Assembly: GCF_003850345.1 (NCBI RefSeq)
Contig: NZ_CP027707.1
Coordinates: forward strand, 3,038,001-3,102,000
Source of the DNA: Pseudomonas chlororaphis subsp. piscium
Lineage (GTDB): Bacteria > Pseudomonadota > Gammaproteobacteria > Pseudomonadales > Pseudomonadaceae
DNA length: 64,000 nt
Direction of reading: 5' to 3'
Shown: positions 1 to 8,601 of the stretch, one piece after another
Position numbering within the stretch: the stretch's first letter is position 1
Layout: each line of letters opens with the position of its first letter
Notes under the pieces: generated by a model
What the model was told of the DNA's origin: nothing
The model's database searches: none
The model's input: the letters and a program-made list of their open reading frames with translations, nothing else
Position numbers and translations under genes: made by a program

Positions 1-39
1 ATGGAAGCCGACGACAGCGAGGAAGACGAGGATGAATAA
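1..39 (+). CDS. hxcY: C-terminal tail of a GspL/HxcY-type T2SS protein (partial)
   Basis: Only the last 12 codons and the TAA stop are in the window; the gene begins to the left. The tail is strongly acidic (Asp/Glu-rich). It overlaps the next gene by 8 bases, as is usual for gspL-gspM pairs. The assignment as the GspL inner-membrane assembly-platform protein rests on position before a GspM-like gene and on the P. aeruginosa order hxcY-hxcZ-hxcQ, not on recognisable sequence. Confidence 0.5.
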   Translation: MEADDSEEDEDE

Positions 40-598
40 GCTGAGCCTCAGCCATTACCGGCAGCGCTGGCAGCGTCAAGTCGCCCAGGCGCGGCTGTAC
101 TGGAACGGTCTGGCCCTGCGCGAGCAACGCCTGCTGAGCGGCGCGGCGGTGGTGCTGGGCGGCCTGCTGGTGTGGCTGGTGCTGATCGAGCCGGCGTTGA
201 AAAAGATCGATTACTGGCAGGCCGAGATCCCCAAGCTGCGCTCCCAGTCCGAAGCCCTGGAGCTGGTGCTGCATCAGGCCGGCGGGCCCCGAGGCGGTGA
301 GCCGGGGCAGAGCCTGGAGCAGTCCTTGCGCCAGACCCTGGACGCCGCCGGCCTGCAGGGGCTGTACCAGTTGCAGGTGGCGGGCGAGGGCGAATCCCAG
401 GCCTGGCACTTGAGTTTTCAAGAGGCCCCGGCGGATGCCGTGGTCGGCTGGCTGCTGGGCAATCCCCGGCAGTTTTCCCTGGAAGTGATGGAGGCCCGCC
501 TGCAACGCGCGGGGCCGGCCGACATCGATGGCACGGCCGGCAAACTGTCCGGAACCGTTCGCATGGATCAGGCGCTTGGCGCTAAGGAAGCTTCATGA
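32..598 (+). CDS. hxcZ: Type II secretion inner-membrane protein GspM (HxcZ-like)
   Basis: The 188-residue protein has a short basic cytoplasmic N-terminus, one membrane segment at about residues 36-54, and a periplasmic part with an early helical stretch. This is the layout of GspM, which partners GspL in the inner-membrane platform of the type II secretion system. GspM sequences diverge widely, so the call depends on size, topology and position directly before the secretin. It overlaps the upstream tail and shares an ATGA stop-start with hxcQ, so the genes are translationally coupled. The order matches the P. aeruginosa hxc system, which is induced under phosphate limitation. Confidence 0.8.
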   Translation: MNKLSLSHYRQRWQRQVAQARLYWNGLALREQRLLSGAAVVLGGLLVWLVLIEPALKKIDYWQAEIPKLRSQSEALELVLHQAGGPRGGEPGQSLEQSLRQTLDAAGLQGLYQLQVAGEGESQAWHLSFQEAPADAVVGWLLGNPRQFSLEVMEARLQRAGPADIDGTAGKLSGTVRMDQALGAKEAS

Positions 599-3012
599 AG
601 TGGTCAGGCTCTTTCTATGCTCGCCAGTCGCGCAAGGCGCTGCCCTGGCTCCTGCTGGGGCCGCTGGCCCTGGCGTTGGCGGCGTGCAGTAACAACAAGG
701 AACCGCAGCCACCGTTGCTGGTGGACAGCGAACTGGGGCGGCCCCTGGGCGAGACCAATCGCAGTGGCGGCGATGTGGTGGCCGAGCGGGAGCGGGCCCA
801 GGCGCAACAGACCCAGCGTCCCAAGTACCAGCATCCGATCAGCCGTGCGGGACGCGCCCCCGGTGCTCCTGCCACCAGCAGCACCGTGGTGCGCAATCCC
901 CTGGGCGACCAGCCGGTGCGCCTGAACTTCGTTGATGTCGATATCCAGGCCGTGGTCCGGGCCCTGGCGCGTTCCACCGGCCAGCAATTCCTGGTGGACC
1001 CGCGGGTCAAGGGCAACCTGACCCTGGTCAGCGAAGGCGAAGTGCCGGCCCACCAGGCCTACGACATGCTGCTGGCGGCCCTGCGCATGCAGGGCTTCAG
1101 TGTGGTGGACGTCGGCGGCGTGGCCCAGGTGGTGCCGGAAGCCGACGCCAAGCTGCTCGGCGGGCCGATCTACAACGCCGGCAAGCCATCGGCCAACGGC
1201 ATGCTGACCCGCACCTTCCGCCTGCAGTACGAAAACGCGGTGAACCTGATCCCGGTGCTGCGCCCGATCGTGTCGCCGAACAACCCGATCAACGCCTACC
1301 CGGGCAACAACAGCATCGTCATCACCGACTACGCCGAGAACCTCACCCGGGTGGCGCAGATCATCGAAGGCATCGACATCCCCAGCGCCCTGGACACCGA
1401 CGTGGTGCCGGTGCAGAACGGCATCGCCGTGGACATCGCCGGCATGGTCTCCGAACTGCTGGAGTCCCAGGGCGCCGACCCGACCCAGAAAATCAGCGTG
1501 GTCGGCGATCCGCGTTCCAATTCGATCATCATCCGCACCGGCAGCCCCGAGCGCACCGAACTGGCGCGCAACCTGATCTACAAGCTGGACAACGCCCAGA
1601 GCAACCCGAGCAACCTGCACGTGGTGTACCTGCGCAACGCCCAGGCCGGCAAGCTGGCCCAGGCCCTGCGCGGCCTGCTCACCGGCGAGAGCGACAGCGG
1701 CACCGGCGACAACACGCGGGCCATGCTCGGCAGCATGGGCGGCATGAGCCAGGGCGGCAGCTCCAGCAGCGGCCAGAGCGGCAGCACCAGCTCCACCAGT
1801 GGCAGCTCCAGCCTCGGCGGCAGCAGTGGCTCCGGCAGCGGCTATGCCCAGGGCGGCAGCTCCAGCAGCAGCCAGGGCGGCACCCAGGCCTCCGACCAGA
1901 ACCCCGCCTTCAGTGCCGGCGGGGTGACCATCCAGGCCGATGCCACCACCAACACCTTGCTGATTTCCGCGCCGGAACCTTTGTACCGCAACCTGCGGGA
2001 AGTCATCGACATGCTCGACCAGCGCCGCGCCCAGGTGGTGATCGAAAGCCTGATCGTCGAGGTCAACGAAGACGACGCCGCCGAGTTCGGCGTGCAATGG
2101 CAGACCGGCAACCTGGGGGGCAGCGGTGTTATCGGCGGCGCCAACCTGGGCGGCAGTGGCCTCAACCTCAACGGCAAGACCAGCATCGACGTGCTGCCCC
2201 AGGGCCTCAACGTCGGCCTGGTCAACGGCACCGTGGACATCCCCGGGATCGGCAAGATCCTCGACCTCAAGGTGCTGGCCCGGGCCCTGAAGAGCAAGGG
2301 CGGGAGCAACGTGCTGTCGACCCCGAACCTGCTGACCCTGGACAACGAAGCGGCGAGCATCTTTGTCGGCCAGACCATTCCCTTCGTCACCGGTAGCTAC
2401 GTCACCGGCGGTGGCGGCAATAGCAACAACCCGTTCCAGACCGTACAGCGCGAAGAGGTGGGCCTGAAGCTGAATGTGCGGCCACAGATTTCCGAGGGTG
2501 GCACGGTCAAGCTCGACATCTATCAGGAAGTCAGCAGCGTCGACCAGCGTGCCTCGGTGGAGGCCGGCACCGTGACCAACAAGCGCGCGATCGACACCAG
2601 CATCCTGCTCGACGACGGCCAGATCATGGTCCTCGGCGGCCTGCTGCAGGACGGCTACAGCCAGAGCAACAATGCGGTGCCGTGGCTGTCGACCCTTCCC
2701 GGGATCGGCGCGCTGTTTCGCAACGAAAGCCGCTCGACCAACAAGACCAACCTGATGGTGTTCCTGCGGCCCTACATCATTCGCGACAGCGCCGCGGGGC
2801 GCAGCATCACCCTCAACCGCTACGACTTTATGCGCCGGGCCCAGGGCGGCCTGCAGCCGGACCGCAGCTGGGCCATGCCGGATATGCAGGCGCCGCAATT
2901 GCCTTCGGCGGAGCAGGGGGTGCCGGGTGTTGTGCCGGTGGCGTCGCCAGCGCCGATGCCGGGTTCGGGGCAGGTGCCGAGGGCTAGGATCAGGGCGGTG
3001 CCGGTGCAATGA
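595..3012 (+). CDS. hxcQ: Type II secretion secretin GspD (HxcQ-like liposecretin)
   Basis: This 805-residue outer-membrane secretin forms the exit channel of the Hxc T2SS. The N-terminus has a hydrophobic segment ending in a lipobox (LALAAC, Cys31), so the mature protein should be lipidated; P. aeruginosa HxcQ is known as a liposecretin that reaches the outer membrane without a pilotin. N0/N1-type repeats occupy about residues 105-350. A Ser/Gly-rich low-complexity linker lies at about 377-435. The C-terminal secretin domain includes the conserved VPWLSTLPGIGALF stretch near residue 700. It starts in an ATGA overlap with hxcZ. Unlike a compact gsp operon, it is followed by about 1 kb of repeats before hxcR. 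Confidence 0.93.
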   Translation: MKWSGSFYARQSRKALPWLLLGPLALALAACSNNKEPQPPLLVDSELGRPLGETNRSGGDVVAERERAQAQQTQRPKYQHPISRAGRAPGAPATSSTVVRNPLGDQPVRLNFVDVDIQAVVRALARSTGQQFLVDPRVKGNLTLVSEGEVPAHQAYDMLLAALRMQGFSVVDVGGVAQVVPEADAKLLGGPIYNAGKPSANGMLTRTFRLQYENAVNLIPVLRPIVSPNNPINAYPGNNSIVITDYAENLTRVAQIIEGIDIPSALDTDVVPVQNGIAVDIAGMVSELLESQGADPTQKISVVGDPRSNSIIIRTGSPERTELARNLIYKLDNAQSNPSNLHVVYLRNAQAGKLAQALRGLLTGESDSGTGDNTRAMLGSMGGMSQGGSSSSGQSGSTSSTSGSSSLGGSSGSGSGYAQGGSSSSSQGGTQASDQNPAFSAGGVTIQADATTNTLLISAPEPLYRNLREVIDMLDQRRAQVVIESLIVEVNEDDAAEFGVQWQTGNLGGSGVIGGANLGGSGLNLNGKTSIDVLPQGLNVGLVNGTVDIPGIGKILDLKVLARALKSKGGSNVLSTPNLLTLDNEAASIFVGQTIPFVTGSYVTGGGGNSNNPFQTVQREEVGLKLNVRPQISEGGTVKLDIYQEVSSVDQRASVEAGTVTNKRAIDTSILLDDGQIMVLGGLLQDGYSQSNNAVPWLSTLPGIGALFRNESRSTNKTNLMVFLRPYIIRDSAAGRSITLNRYDFMRRAQGGLQPDRSWAMPDMQAPQLPSAEQGVPGVVPVASPAPMPGSGQVPRARIRAVPVQ

Positions 3013-4063
3013 GTTCGTTTGTTGCGTTTACGCGCCCGGCGTCTGGAGCGCTGGGTGATGGGGTGCATATCCGTTGCTGCGGTAACGGCGGCTTAGGGTT
3101 CCTCCCTTACGGCGGGTCACTTTGGAAGAGCGCCAAAGTAACCAAAGCGCTTCGCCCCTCCATTCGGTGCCTCGCTAGGGCTCGGCATGCCCTCACTCCG
3201 GCATTGCTCCGGGGGCCCGCCGCCACAGGCCATCCATGGCCTGGGGCGGCTAGCGCGGCATCCCTGCCGCGCTACCCCCTGCGCAACGCCTGCGTTCGGC
3301 CTCTGGGAAAGGGGCGGGTAGATCAAGGGCAAGATCAAAAGCCAAAGCCAAGCGCGTTTTACGCGCTTTTTGTAGCCGCTGCCGTAGGCTGCGATCGGGC
3401 GCGCAGCGCACGCCAAAGCAGACGGCGCGGTGTTTCAGGCAGATCGAGGCGCATGGTTTTGCGTCTGCTTCGCAGCCGATCGCAGCCTGCGGCAGCGGCT
3501 ACAGGGAACGTGTTCTCAGACAGACCGGCCGGTAGACCACCTCGCATTGCTTTTGATTTTCTTGCCCCGTCGGGAGGTGGAGTGGAGGTTCTGCGCAGCG
3601 GGCAACTCGGCAGGGATGCCGAGTTAGTCACCCCAGGCCGCGGATGGCCTGCGGCGGCTACAGGGAACGTGCTCTCAGACAGGCCGACCGGCAGGTCGCC
3701 TCGCGTTGCTTTTGATTTTCTTGCCCCGTCGGGAGGCCGAGTGGAGGTTCTGCGCAGTGGGCAACTCGGCAGGGATGCCGAGTTAGCCGCCCCAGGCCAT
3801 GGATGGCCTGTGGCGGCGGCCCACGGAGCAGGACCGGAGCGAGGGAATCCGAGCCTTAGCGAGGACCGGACGCTGGGGGCTAGAGCCCTTTGGTTACTTT
3901 GGGGCTTTTCCAAAGTGACCCGCCGTAAGGGCGGAACCCTAAGTGGCCGTGACCGCAGCAACGGATATGTACACCTACCCCGCCGCAAGGGCGGAACCTT
4001 AGGTAGCCATGACCGCAGCAACGGATATGTACACAGCCAAGGCCAAGGCCCGGAGATACTCCC
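3013..4063. repeat. Palindromic repeat island between hxcQ and hxcR
   Basis: This 1.05-kb stretch holds no convincing gene. It is a nested repeat structure. Imperfect inverted arms lie at 3066-3251 and 3785-3969; their outer 82 bp (3066-3147 and 3888-3969) are nearly identical in inverse orientation. Inside is a direct duplication of about 160 bp (about 3497-3655 and 3656-3816). An inverted REP pair sits at 3372-3505. A further tandem copy of the right-arm end lies at about 3978-4034. Open frames cross it only because it is GC-rich and repetitive. It probably expanded from REP/MITE-like elements and may affect expression of hxcR and hxcS. Confidence 0.85.
3372..3505. repeat. Inverted REP pair (GTAGCCGCTGCCG type)
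   Basis: Two REP palindromes face each other: GTAGCCGCTGCCGTAGGCTG at the left and its near reverse complement at about 3477-3505. This is one of the two common REP families of fluorescent pseudomonads and forms part of the larger repeat island. Confidence 0.85.
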
Positions 4064-5485
4064 ATGAACCCACAGCTCCCTTATGCCTGGGCCAAATCCC
4101 AACGCATCCTCCTGCGTCACAGCGAGGAGGGCGCCGTACTCCTGGTCTGCCCCTCGACCCCCGGTTGGTCGATCAGCGAAGTACGCCGCCAGTTCGGCCC
4201 GGCGCGCCTGGAGCGGGTGCGCGACGAGGAACTCGACGGCCTGCTGGCCAGCGCCTATTCCGATACCGGCAGCGCCGCCGCAGTGGTCGGCGCCGCCGAG
4301 AACGAAGTCGACCTCGACCGCCTGATGCAGGACATCCCGGAAATCACCGACCTGCTCGACACCCAGGACGGCGCGCCGGTGATCCGCATGATCAACGCCT
4401 TGCTGACCCAGGCCGCGCGGGACGAGGCCAGCGATATCCATATCGAGCCCTATGAAAGTCATTCGGTGGTGCGCTACCGGGTCGACGGCACGCTGCGCGA
4501 CGTGGTCTCGCCGCGCAAGGCGTTGCACGGCGCGCTGGTGTCGCGGATCAAGATCATGGCCCAGCTCGACATCGCCGAAAAACGCCTGCCCCAGGACGGT
4601 CGCATCGCCTTGCGCGTGGCCGGGCGGCCCATCGATATCCGGGTGTCCACGGTGCCCACCGGGCATGGCGAACGGGTGGTGATGCGTCTGCTGGATAAAC
4701 AAGCCGGGCGCCTGCAACTGGAAACCCTGGGGATGGACCCGCAGGTGCTGGGCAAGCTCGATAACCTGATCCGCCAGCCCCACGGCATCGTGCTGGTTAC
4801 CGGCCCCACCGGCAGCGGCAAAACCACCAGCCTCTATGCCGCCCTGGCGCGGCTGGACGCCAGCACCAGCAATATCCTCACCGTCGAAGACCCGGTGGAG
4901 TACGACCTGCCGGGCATCAGCCAGATCCAGGTCAACGCCAAGATCGACATGACCTTCGCCCTGGCCCTGCGCGCGATCCTGCGCCAGGACCCGGACATCA
5001 TCATGATCGGCGAGATCCGCGACCTGGAAACCGCGCAGATCGCCGTGCAGGCTTCGCTCACCGGCCACCTGGTGCTGGCGACCCTGCACACCAACGACGC
5101 GGTATCGGCGGTCAACCGCCTGATCGACATGGGTGTCGAGCCCTTCCTGCTGGCCTCGTCGATGCTCGGGGTGCTGGCCCAGCGCCTGGTGCGGCGCCTG
5201 TGCCCGCACTGCAAGGAAGAAGACCCGACCGCCCCCGGCACCTGGCGCCCGGTGGGCTGCCCGGCCTGCAACCAGGTCGGCTACAGCGGGCGCACCGGCA
5301 TCCACGAGCTGTTCTGCATCGACGACGACATTCGCAGCCTGATCCACCAGGGCGCCGACGAACAGGCGCTGCGCGCCGCCGCCCGCCGCGCCGGGATGTT
5401 CAGCATGCGCGAGGACGGCGAGCGCTGGGTGCGCAGCGGCGCCACCGCCCCTGAAGAAATCCTCCGCGTAACCCGGGACGCCTGA
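4064..5485 (+). CDS. hxcR: Type II secretion ATPase GspE (HxcR-like)
   Basis: This 473-residue cytoplasmic ATPase powers pseudopilus assembly in the T2SS. Visible motifs are Walker A GPTGSGKT (247-254), an Asp box near 274-280, Walker B-like DIIMIGEIRD (311-320), a His box with TGHLVLATLHTN (333-344), and the tetracysteine zinc motif CPHC (380-383) with CPAC (399-402). The N-terminal part (1-100) resembles the GspE N-domain. The length is normal for the family. A GGAG lies about 9 bases before the ATG. The gene stands after a 1-kb repeat island instead of next to hxcQ, and its stop shares one base with the hxcS start (TGATG). Confidence 0.95.
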   Translation: MNPQLPYAWAKSQRILLRHSEEGAVLLVCPSTPGWSISEVRRQFGPARLERVRDEELDGLLASAYSDTGSAAAVVGAAENEVDLDRLMQDIPEITDLLDTQDGAPVIRMINALLTQAARDEASDIHIEPYESHSVVRYRVDGTLRDVVSPRKALHGALVSRIKIMAQLDIAEKRLPQDGRIALRVAGRPIDIRVSTVPTGHGERVVMRLLDKQAGRLQLETLGMDPQVLGKLDNLIRQPHGIVLVTGPTGSGKTTSLYAALARLDASTSNILTVEDPVEYDLPGISQIQVNAKIDMTFALALRAILRQDPDIIMIGEIRDLETAQIAVQASLTGHLVLATLHTNDAVSAVNRLIDMGVEPFLLASSMLGVLAQRLVRRLCPHCKEEDPTAPGTWRPVGCPACNQVGYSGRTGIHELFCIDDDIRSLIHQGADEQALRAAARRAGMFSMREDGERWVRSGATAPEEILRVTRDA

Positions 5486-6696
5486 TGAACCGTTATCGCT
5501 ACGAAGCCGCCGACGCCCTCGGCAAGATCGAGTCCGGGCACCTGGAAGCCGACAGCCAGAGCGCGGCTTTCGGCGTGCTGCGCAGCCGTGGGCTGACGGC
5601 CCTGATGGTGCAGGTCGAGAGCAACACGCCCAAGGCCGGTGGCGGTGGCCTGTTCAGCGCCAAGCTGTCGGACAACGACCTGGCCTGGGCCACCCGCCAG
5701 CTGGCCAGCCTGCTGGGCGCCAGCCTGCCGCTGGAAGCGGCGCTGAGCGCCACGGTGGAGCAGGCCGAGCGCAAGCATATCGCCCACACCCTCAGTGCGG
5801 TGCGCGCCGATGTGCGCAGCGGCATGCGCCTGGCCGAAGCCCTGGCGGCGCGGCCACGGGATTTCCCGGACATCTACCGGGCGCTGATCGCCGCCGGCGA
5901 AGAGTCGGGCGACCTGGCCCAGGTCATGGAGCGCCTGGCCGACTACATCGAGGAACGCAACACCCTGCGCGGCAAGATCCTCACCGCCTTTATCTACCCC
6001 GGCGTGGTCGGGCTGGTCTCGGTGGGCATCGTGATCTTCCTGCTCAGCTACGTGGTGCCCCAGGTGGTCAGCGCCTTCTCCCAGGCGCGCCAGGACCTGC
6101 CGGGGCTGACCCTGGCGATGCTCAACGCCAGCGATTTCATTCGCGCCTGGGGCTGGTTGTGTTTCGGTGTGCTGGCGGGCGGTTTCTGGAGCTGGCGTAT
6201 ATACCTGCGCAACCCCCAGGCCCGTCTGAACTGGCACAGCCGGGTACTGCGCCTGCCACTGATCGGGCGCTTCGTGCTGGGCCTGAACACCGCGCGCTTC
6301 GCCTCGACCCTGGCGATCCTCGGTGGAGCAGGGGTGCCGCTGCTGCGCGCCCTGGAAGCGGCTCGCCAGACCCTGTCCAACGACCGCCTGAGCCAGAGCG
6401 TCAGCGACGCCACCGCCAAGGTCCGCGAAGGCGTCAACCTGGCCGCCGCGCTGCGGGTGGAAAAAGTCTTCCCGCCGGTGCTGATCCACCTGATCGCCAG
6501 CGGCGAAAAAACCGGCGCCCTGCCACCCATGCTCGAACGCGCCGCGCAAACCCTGTCCCGCGACATCGAACGCCGCGCCATGGGCATGACCGCCTTGTTA
6601 GAGCCACTGATGATCGTGGTCATGGGCGGAGTGGTGCTGGTGATCGTCATGGCGGTGCTGCTGCCGATCATCGAGATCAACCAGCTGGTGCAATAA
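5485..6696 (+). CDS. hxcS: Type II secretion inner-membrane protein GspF (HxcS-like)
   Basis: The 403-residue polytopic platform protein has the two duplicated GspF domains, at about 65-190 and 265-390. Three membrane segments are visible: about residue 170-190, about 220-240, and near the C-terminus in the run ending VLLPIIEINQLVQ. It couples the GspE ATPase to pseudopilus growth. The start overlaps the hxcR stop by one base, indicating coupled translation. It ends the T2SS gene run in this window; pseudopilins and the prepilin peptidase must lie elsewhere, probably to the left. Confidence 0.94.
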   Translation: MNRYRYEAADALGKIESGHLEADSQSAAFGVLRSRGLTALMVQVESNTPKAGGGGLFSAKLSDNDLAWATRQLASLLGASLPLEAALSATVEQAERKHIAHTLSAVRADVRSGMRLAEALAARPRDFPDIYRALIAAGEESGDLAQVMERLADYIEERNTLRGKILTAFIYPGVVGLVSVGIVIFLLSYVVPQVVSAFSQARQDLPGLTLAMLNASDFIRAWGWLCFGVLAGGFWSWRIYLRNPQARLNWHSRVLRLPLIGRFVLGLNTARFASTLAILGGAGVPLLRALEAARQTLSNDRLSQSVSDATAKVREGVNLAAALRVEKVFPPVLIHLIASGEKTGALPPMLERAAQTLSRDIERRAMGMTALLEPLMIVVMGGVVLVIVMAVLLPIIEINQLVQ

Positions 6697-6708
6697 AAGG
6701 AAGGCTTC

Positions 6709-6790
6709 TGTAGGAGCGAAGCTTGCTCGCGATGACGTCCGTCCAGACGACTCGCGTCGCCTGGATCGCGGGCAAGCCTCGCTCCTACAG
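6709..6790. repeat. Inverted REP pair (GTAGGAGCGA type)
   Basis: A REP unit reading GTAGGAGCGAAGCTTGCTCG faces an inverted partner ending in CGCTCCTAC about 55 bases on. It lies just downstream of hxcS and may act as an mRNA-stabilising or end-of-operon element. Confidence 0.88.
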
Positions 6791-6827
6791 ATCGTGAGTT
6801 TCCTCGACGGGCGTATGCGAACGCTCC

Positions 6828-6862
6828 ATAGCCGCTGCCGAGCGCAGCGAGGCTGCGATCGG
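6828..6862. repeat. Single REP element (GTAGCCGCTGCCG type, variant)
   Basis: A single REP unit starts TAGCCGCTGCCGAGCGCAGC and ends GGCTGCGATCGG. It is in the 628-base gap between hxcS and the first DING gene. The rest of that gap shows no convincing gene; its right half should carry the DING promoter. Confidence 0.75.
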
Positions 6863-7174
6863 GTTGGGCGGCATTCCGACGCAGCGGCCGCCAAACCTGA
6901 GCACGCGGTTTGCCAGGATCAACGGCATGGCTGGCTGCAACTTTTTTCTCGGCCACGCGACGCCACCCGAGCGGCAATCCCGCCGAACTCGGGTTCCTCG
7001 TTCTGTCATGCACAACCACCCCCATCTCCCCCAGCCCAAGACCTGCACCGCGCCTGGCCGAAAGCTGGCAAAAGGCCCAGCGAAACCTCGCTGTCACCTG
7101 CGCCGAAAAGCCCGTGCCAAAGCCCTGGAACACCCGAGAAAGTTTTTGAGAATCAAGCGCTTTCTCCCGAGGTT

Positions 7175-7203
7175 TTTTCCTTTATCTGTCACCGGAAGCT
7201 GCG
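7175..7203 (+). promoter_or_regulatory. Possible Pho box upstream of the DING gene
   Basis: CTGTCAC at 7186-7192 matches one half of the PhoB consensus (CTGTCAT), with weak 11-base-spaced partners on both sides. A second lone CTGTCAC lies at 7091-7097. The position, about 130 bases before a gene family induced by phosphate starvation, is suitable, but the tandem partner half-sites are poor. This is a tentative call. Confidence 0.3.
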
Positions 7204-7324
7204 AACTTCTTACCCATGGCCTCACCCCGCACAACGCTCTCAGAGCAGGGCAGAGGATCTGAGCGCCATGGCGTCATGCAAGAACCATTGACCTCCGTAT
7301 ACACACGACGAAAGGAGATTCTTC

Positions 7325-8482
7325 ATGTTTAAGCGCACTATGATCGCAGCTTCCATGGCCGTAGCGGCTCTGGCTTCGGCCCAATCGATGGCGGCTGTCG
7401 TTGGTGGCGGTGCCACTCTGCCTCAACAGCTGTACAACACTCCGGGCGTTCTGAACTCCGGTTTCAGTGCCTACTTCGGCGTGGGCAGTGGCGGCGGCAA
7501 GACTGCTGTGCTGACCAACAACATCGGTTCACTGACCACCACCCTGCCAGCCGGCACCACTGTGGACTACGCAGGCAGTGATTCGATCCTCAGCGCCTCT
7601 GAAATCAGCACCTACCAGGCTGCCCACCAGGCTCCAGGCGTACCTGCTACTTCTGCTGACAACTGGGGGCCGCTGTTGCAGTTCCCATCGGCTGCTACCT
7701 CGGTGACCATTCCTTACAACAAGGCCGGTACCACCAACTTGAACCTGACCAGCGAGCAACTGTGCCTGGCCTTGTCGAGCAACAACGGCGCCGCCCGTAC
7801 CTGGGGTGAAGTGCTCGGCACCTCCGACACCACTCCGGTTCGCGTGGTGTTCCGCTCCGGCAGCAGCGGTACCTCGGAAATCCTCACCCGTCACCTGAAC
7901 AACCGTTGCCCGTCGGTGTTTACCTCCGTCAGCAGCACTTTCGCCAATGCCCACCCAGGCGCCGAGCCAGATTCCTGGATCCCCGTCAACGGCAGCGCCG
8001 CCGTGGCCAGCACCGTGGCTTCCACCGCCGGCGCCATCGGTTATGTCGGCCCTGAAGATGTCGACGCCACCAACAACGCTGTAGTGGCTCGTATCAACGG
8101 CCTGCTGCCTACCGTGGGCAACGTGCAGACCGCTCTGAGCACCATCGACCCTCCATCCACCGCCACCGACCGTGCCGACCTGACCAAGTGGGCTCCAGTA
8201 CTGCCTAACCCGGCTACCGGCTACTCGATCGTCGGCTACACCAACTTCATCTTCGGCCAGTGCTACAAGGACACCGCGGACGTCACCTCGATCCGCACCT
8301 TCCTGAACAAGCACTACAACGCCACCTTCGCCAACAGCAACGACCAGGCAATCATCGACAAGAAACTGATTCCGCTGACTGCAAACTGGAAAACCGCTAT
8401 TCGCGGCGCCTTCATTCCGCCAACCAGCGCCCAGGGCGTGAACAACGCCAGCGTGTGCAACGGTATCGGCCGTCCAGCCTGA
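7325..8482 (+). CDS. lapA: DING-family PstS-like exported protein (LapA-like)
   Basis: The 385-residue precursor has a Sec signal peptide (about 1-23, cleavage after SMA). The mature start AVVGGGATLPQQLY corresponds to the DING start DINGGGATLPQ, with DIN replaced by VV. Phosphate-site features are kept: Thr31-Leu32, Ser in GVGSGGG (near 55), Asp86 in AGSD, Arg177 and the S-G-T loop at 181-183. DING/PstS proteins bind phosphate, and P. aeruginosa LapA, encoded next to hxc, is an Hxc-secreted low-molecular-weight alkaline phosphatase. This is therefore a likely Hxc substrate, though phosphatase activity cannot be read from sequence. A strong AAAGGAG lies 7 bases before the ATG, and a hairpin terminator follows. 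Confidence 0.88.
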   Translation: MFKRTMIAASMAVAALASAQSMAAVVGGGATLPQQLYNTPGVLNSGFSAYFGVGSGGGKTAVLTNNIGSLTTTLPAGTTVDYAGSDSILSASEISTYQAAHQAPGVPATSADNWGPLLQFPSAATSVTIPYNKAGTTNLNLTSEQLCLALSSNNGAARTWGEVLGTSDTTPVRVVFRSGSSGTSEILTRHLNNRCPSVFTSVSSTFANAHPGAEPDSWIPVNGSAAVASTVASTAGAIGYVGPEDVDATNNAVVARINGLLPTVGNVQTALSTIDPPSTATDRADLTKWAPVLPNPATGYSIVGYTNFIFGQCYKDTADVTSIRTFLNKHYNATFANSNDQAIIDKKLIPLTANWKTAIRGAFIPPTSAQGVNNASVCNGIGRPA

Positions 8483-8513
8483 TCCAGGCCGAGGCTTAGT
8501 ACCCGCAACACCG

Positions 8514-8547
8514 ATCGGCAACGGCGCAAGCCGTTGCCGATTTTTTC
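8514..8547 (+). terminator. Rho-independent terminator after the first DING gene
   Basis: A perfect 11-bp stem (ATCGGCAACGG with CCGTTGCCGAT) around a 6-base loop is followed by a run of T. It lies 31 bases after the stop, so the second DING gene would need read-through or its own promoter. Confidence 0.92.
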
Positions 8548-8601
8548 TTCGCGCGAATTTCAAGTTGCCATGGGGCATCCCGGGCAACAGAGGGAATTGC
8601 C

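Noticed and set aside
604..3009. 801-codon minus-strand frame opposite hxcQ
   Set aside because: Shadow of the secretin gene, rich in His/Ala/Gly/Val with no recognisable domain.
3009..4067. 352-codon plus-strand frame across the repeat island, and a minus-strand frame reaching from 5347
   Set aside because: The sequence is made of inverted and direct repeats, so the predicted proteins are repeat translations. No ribosome site or domain was seen.
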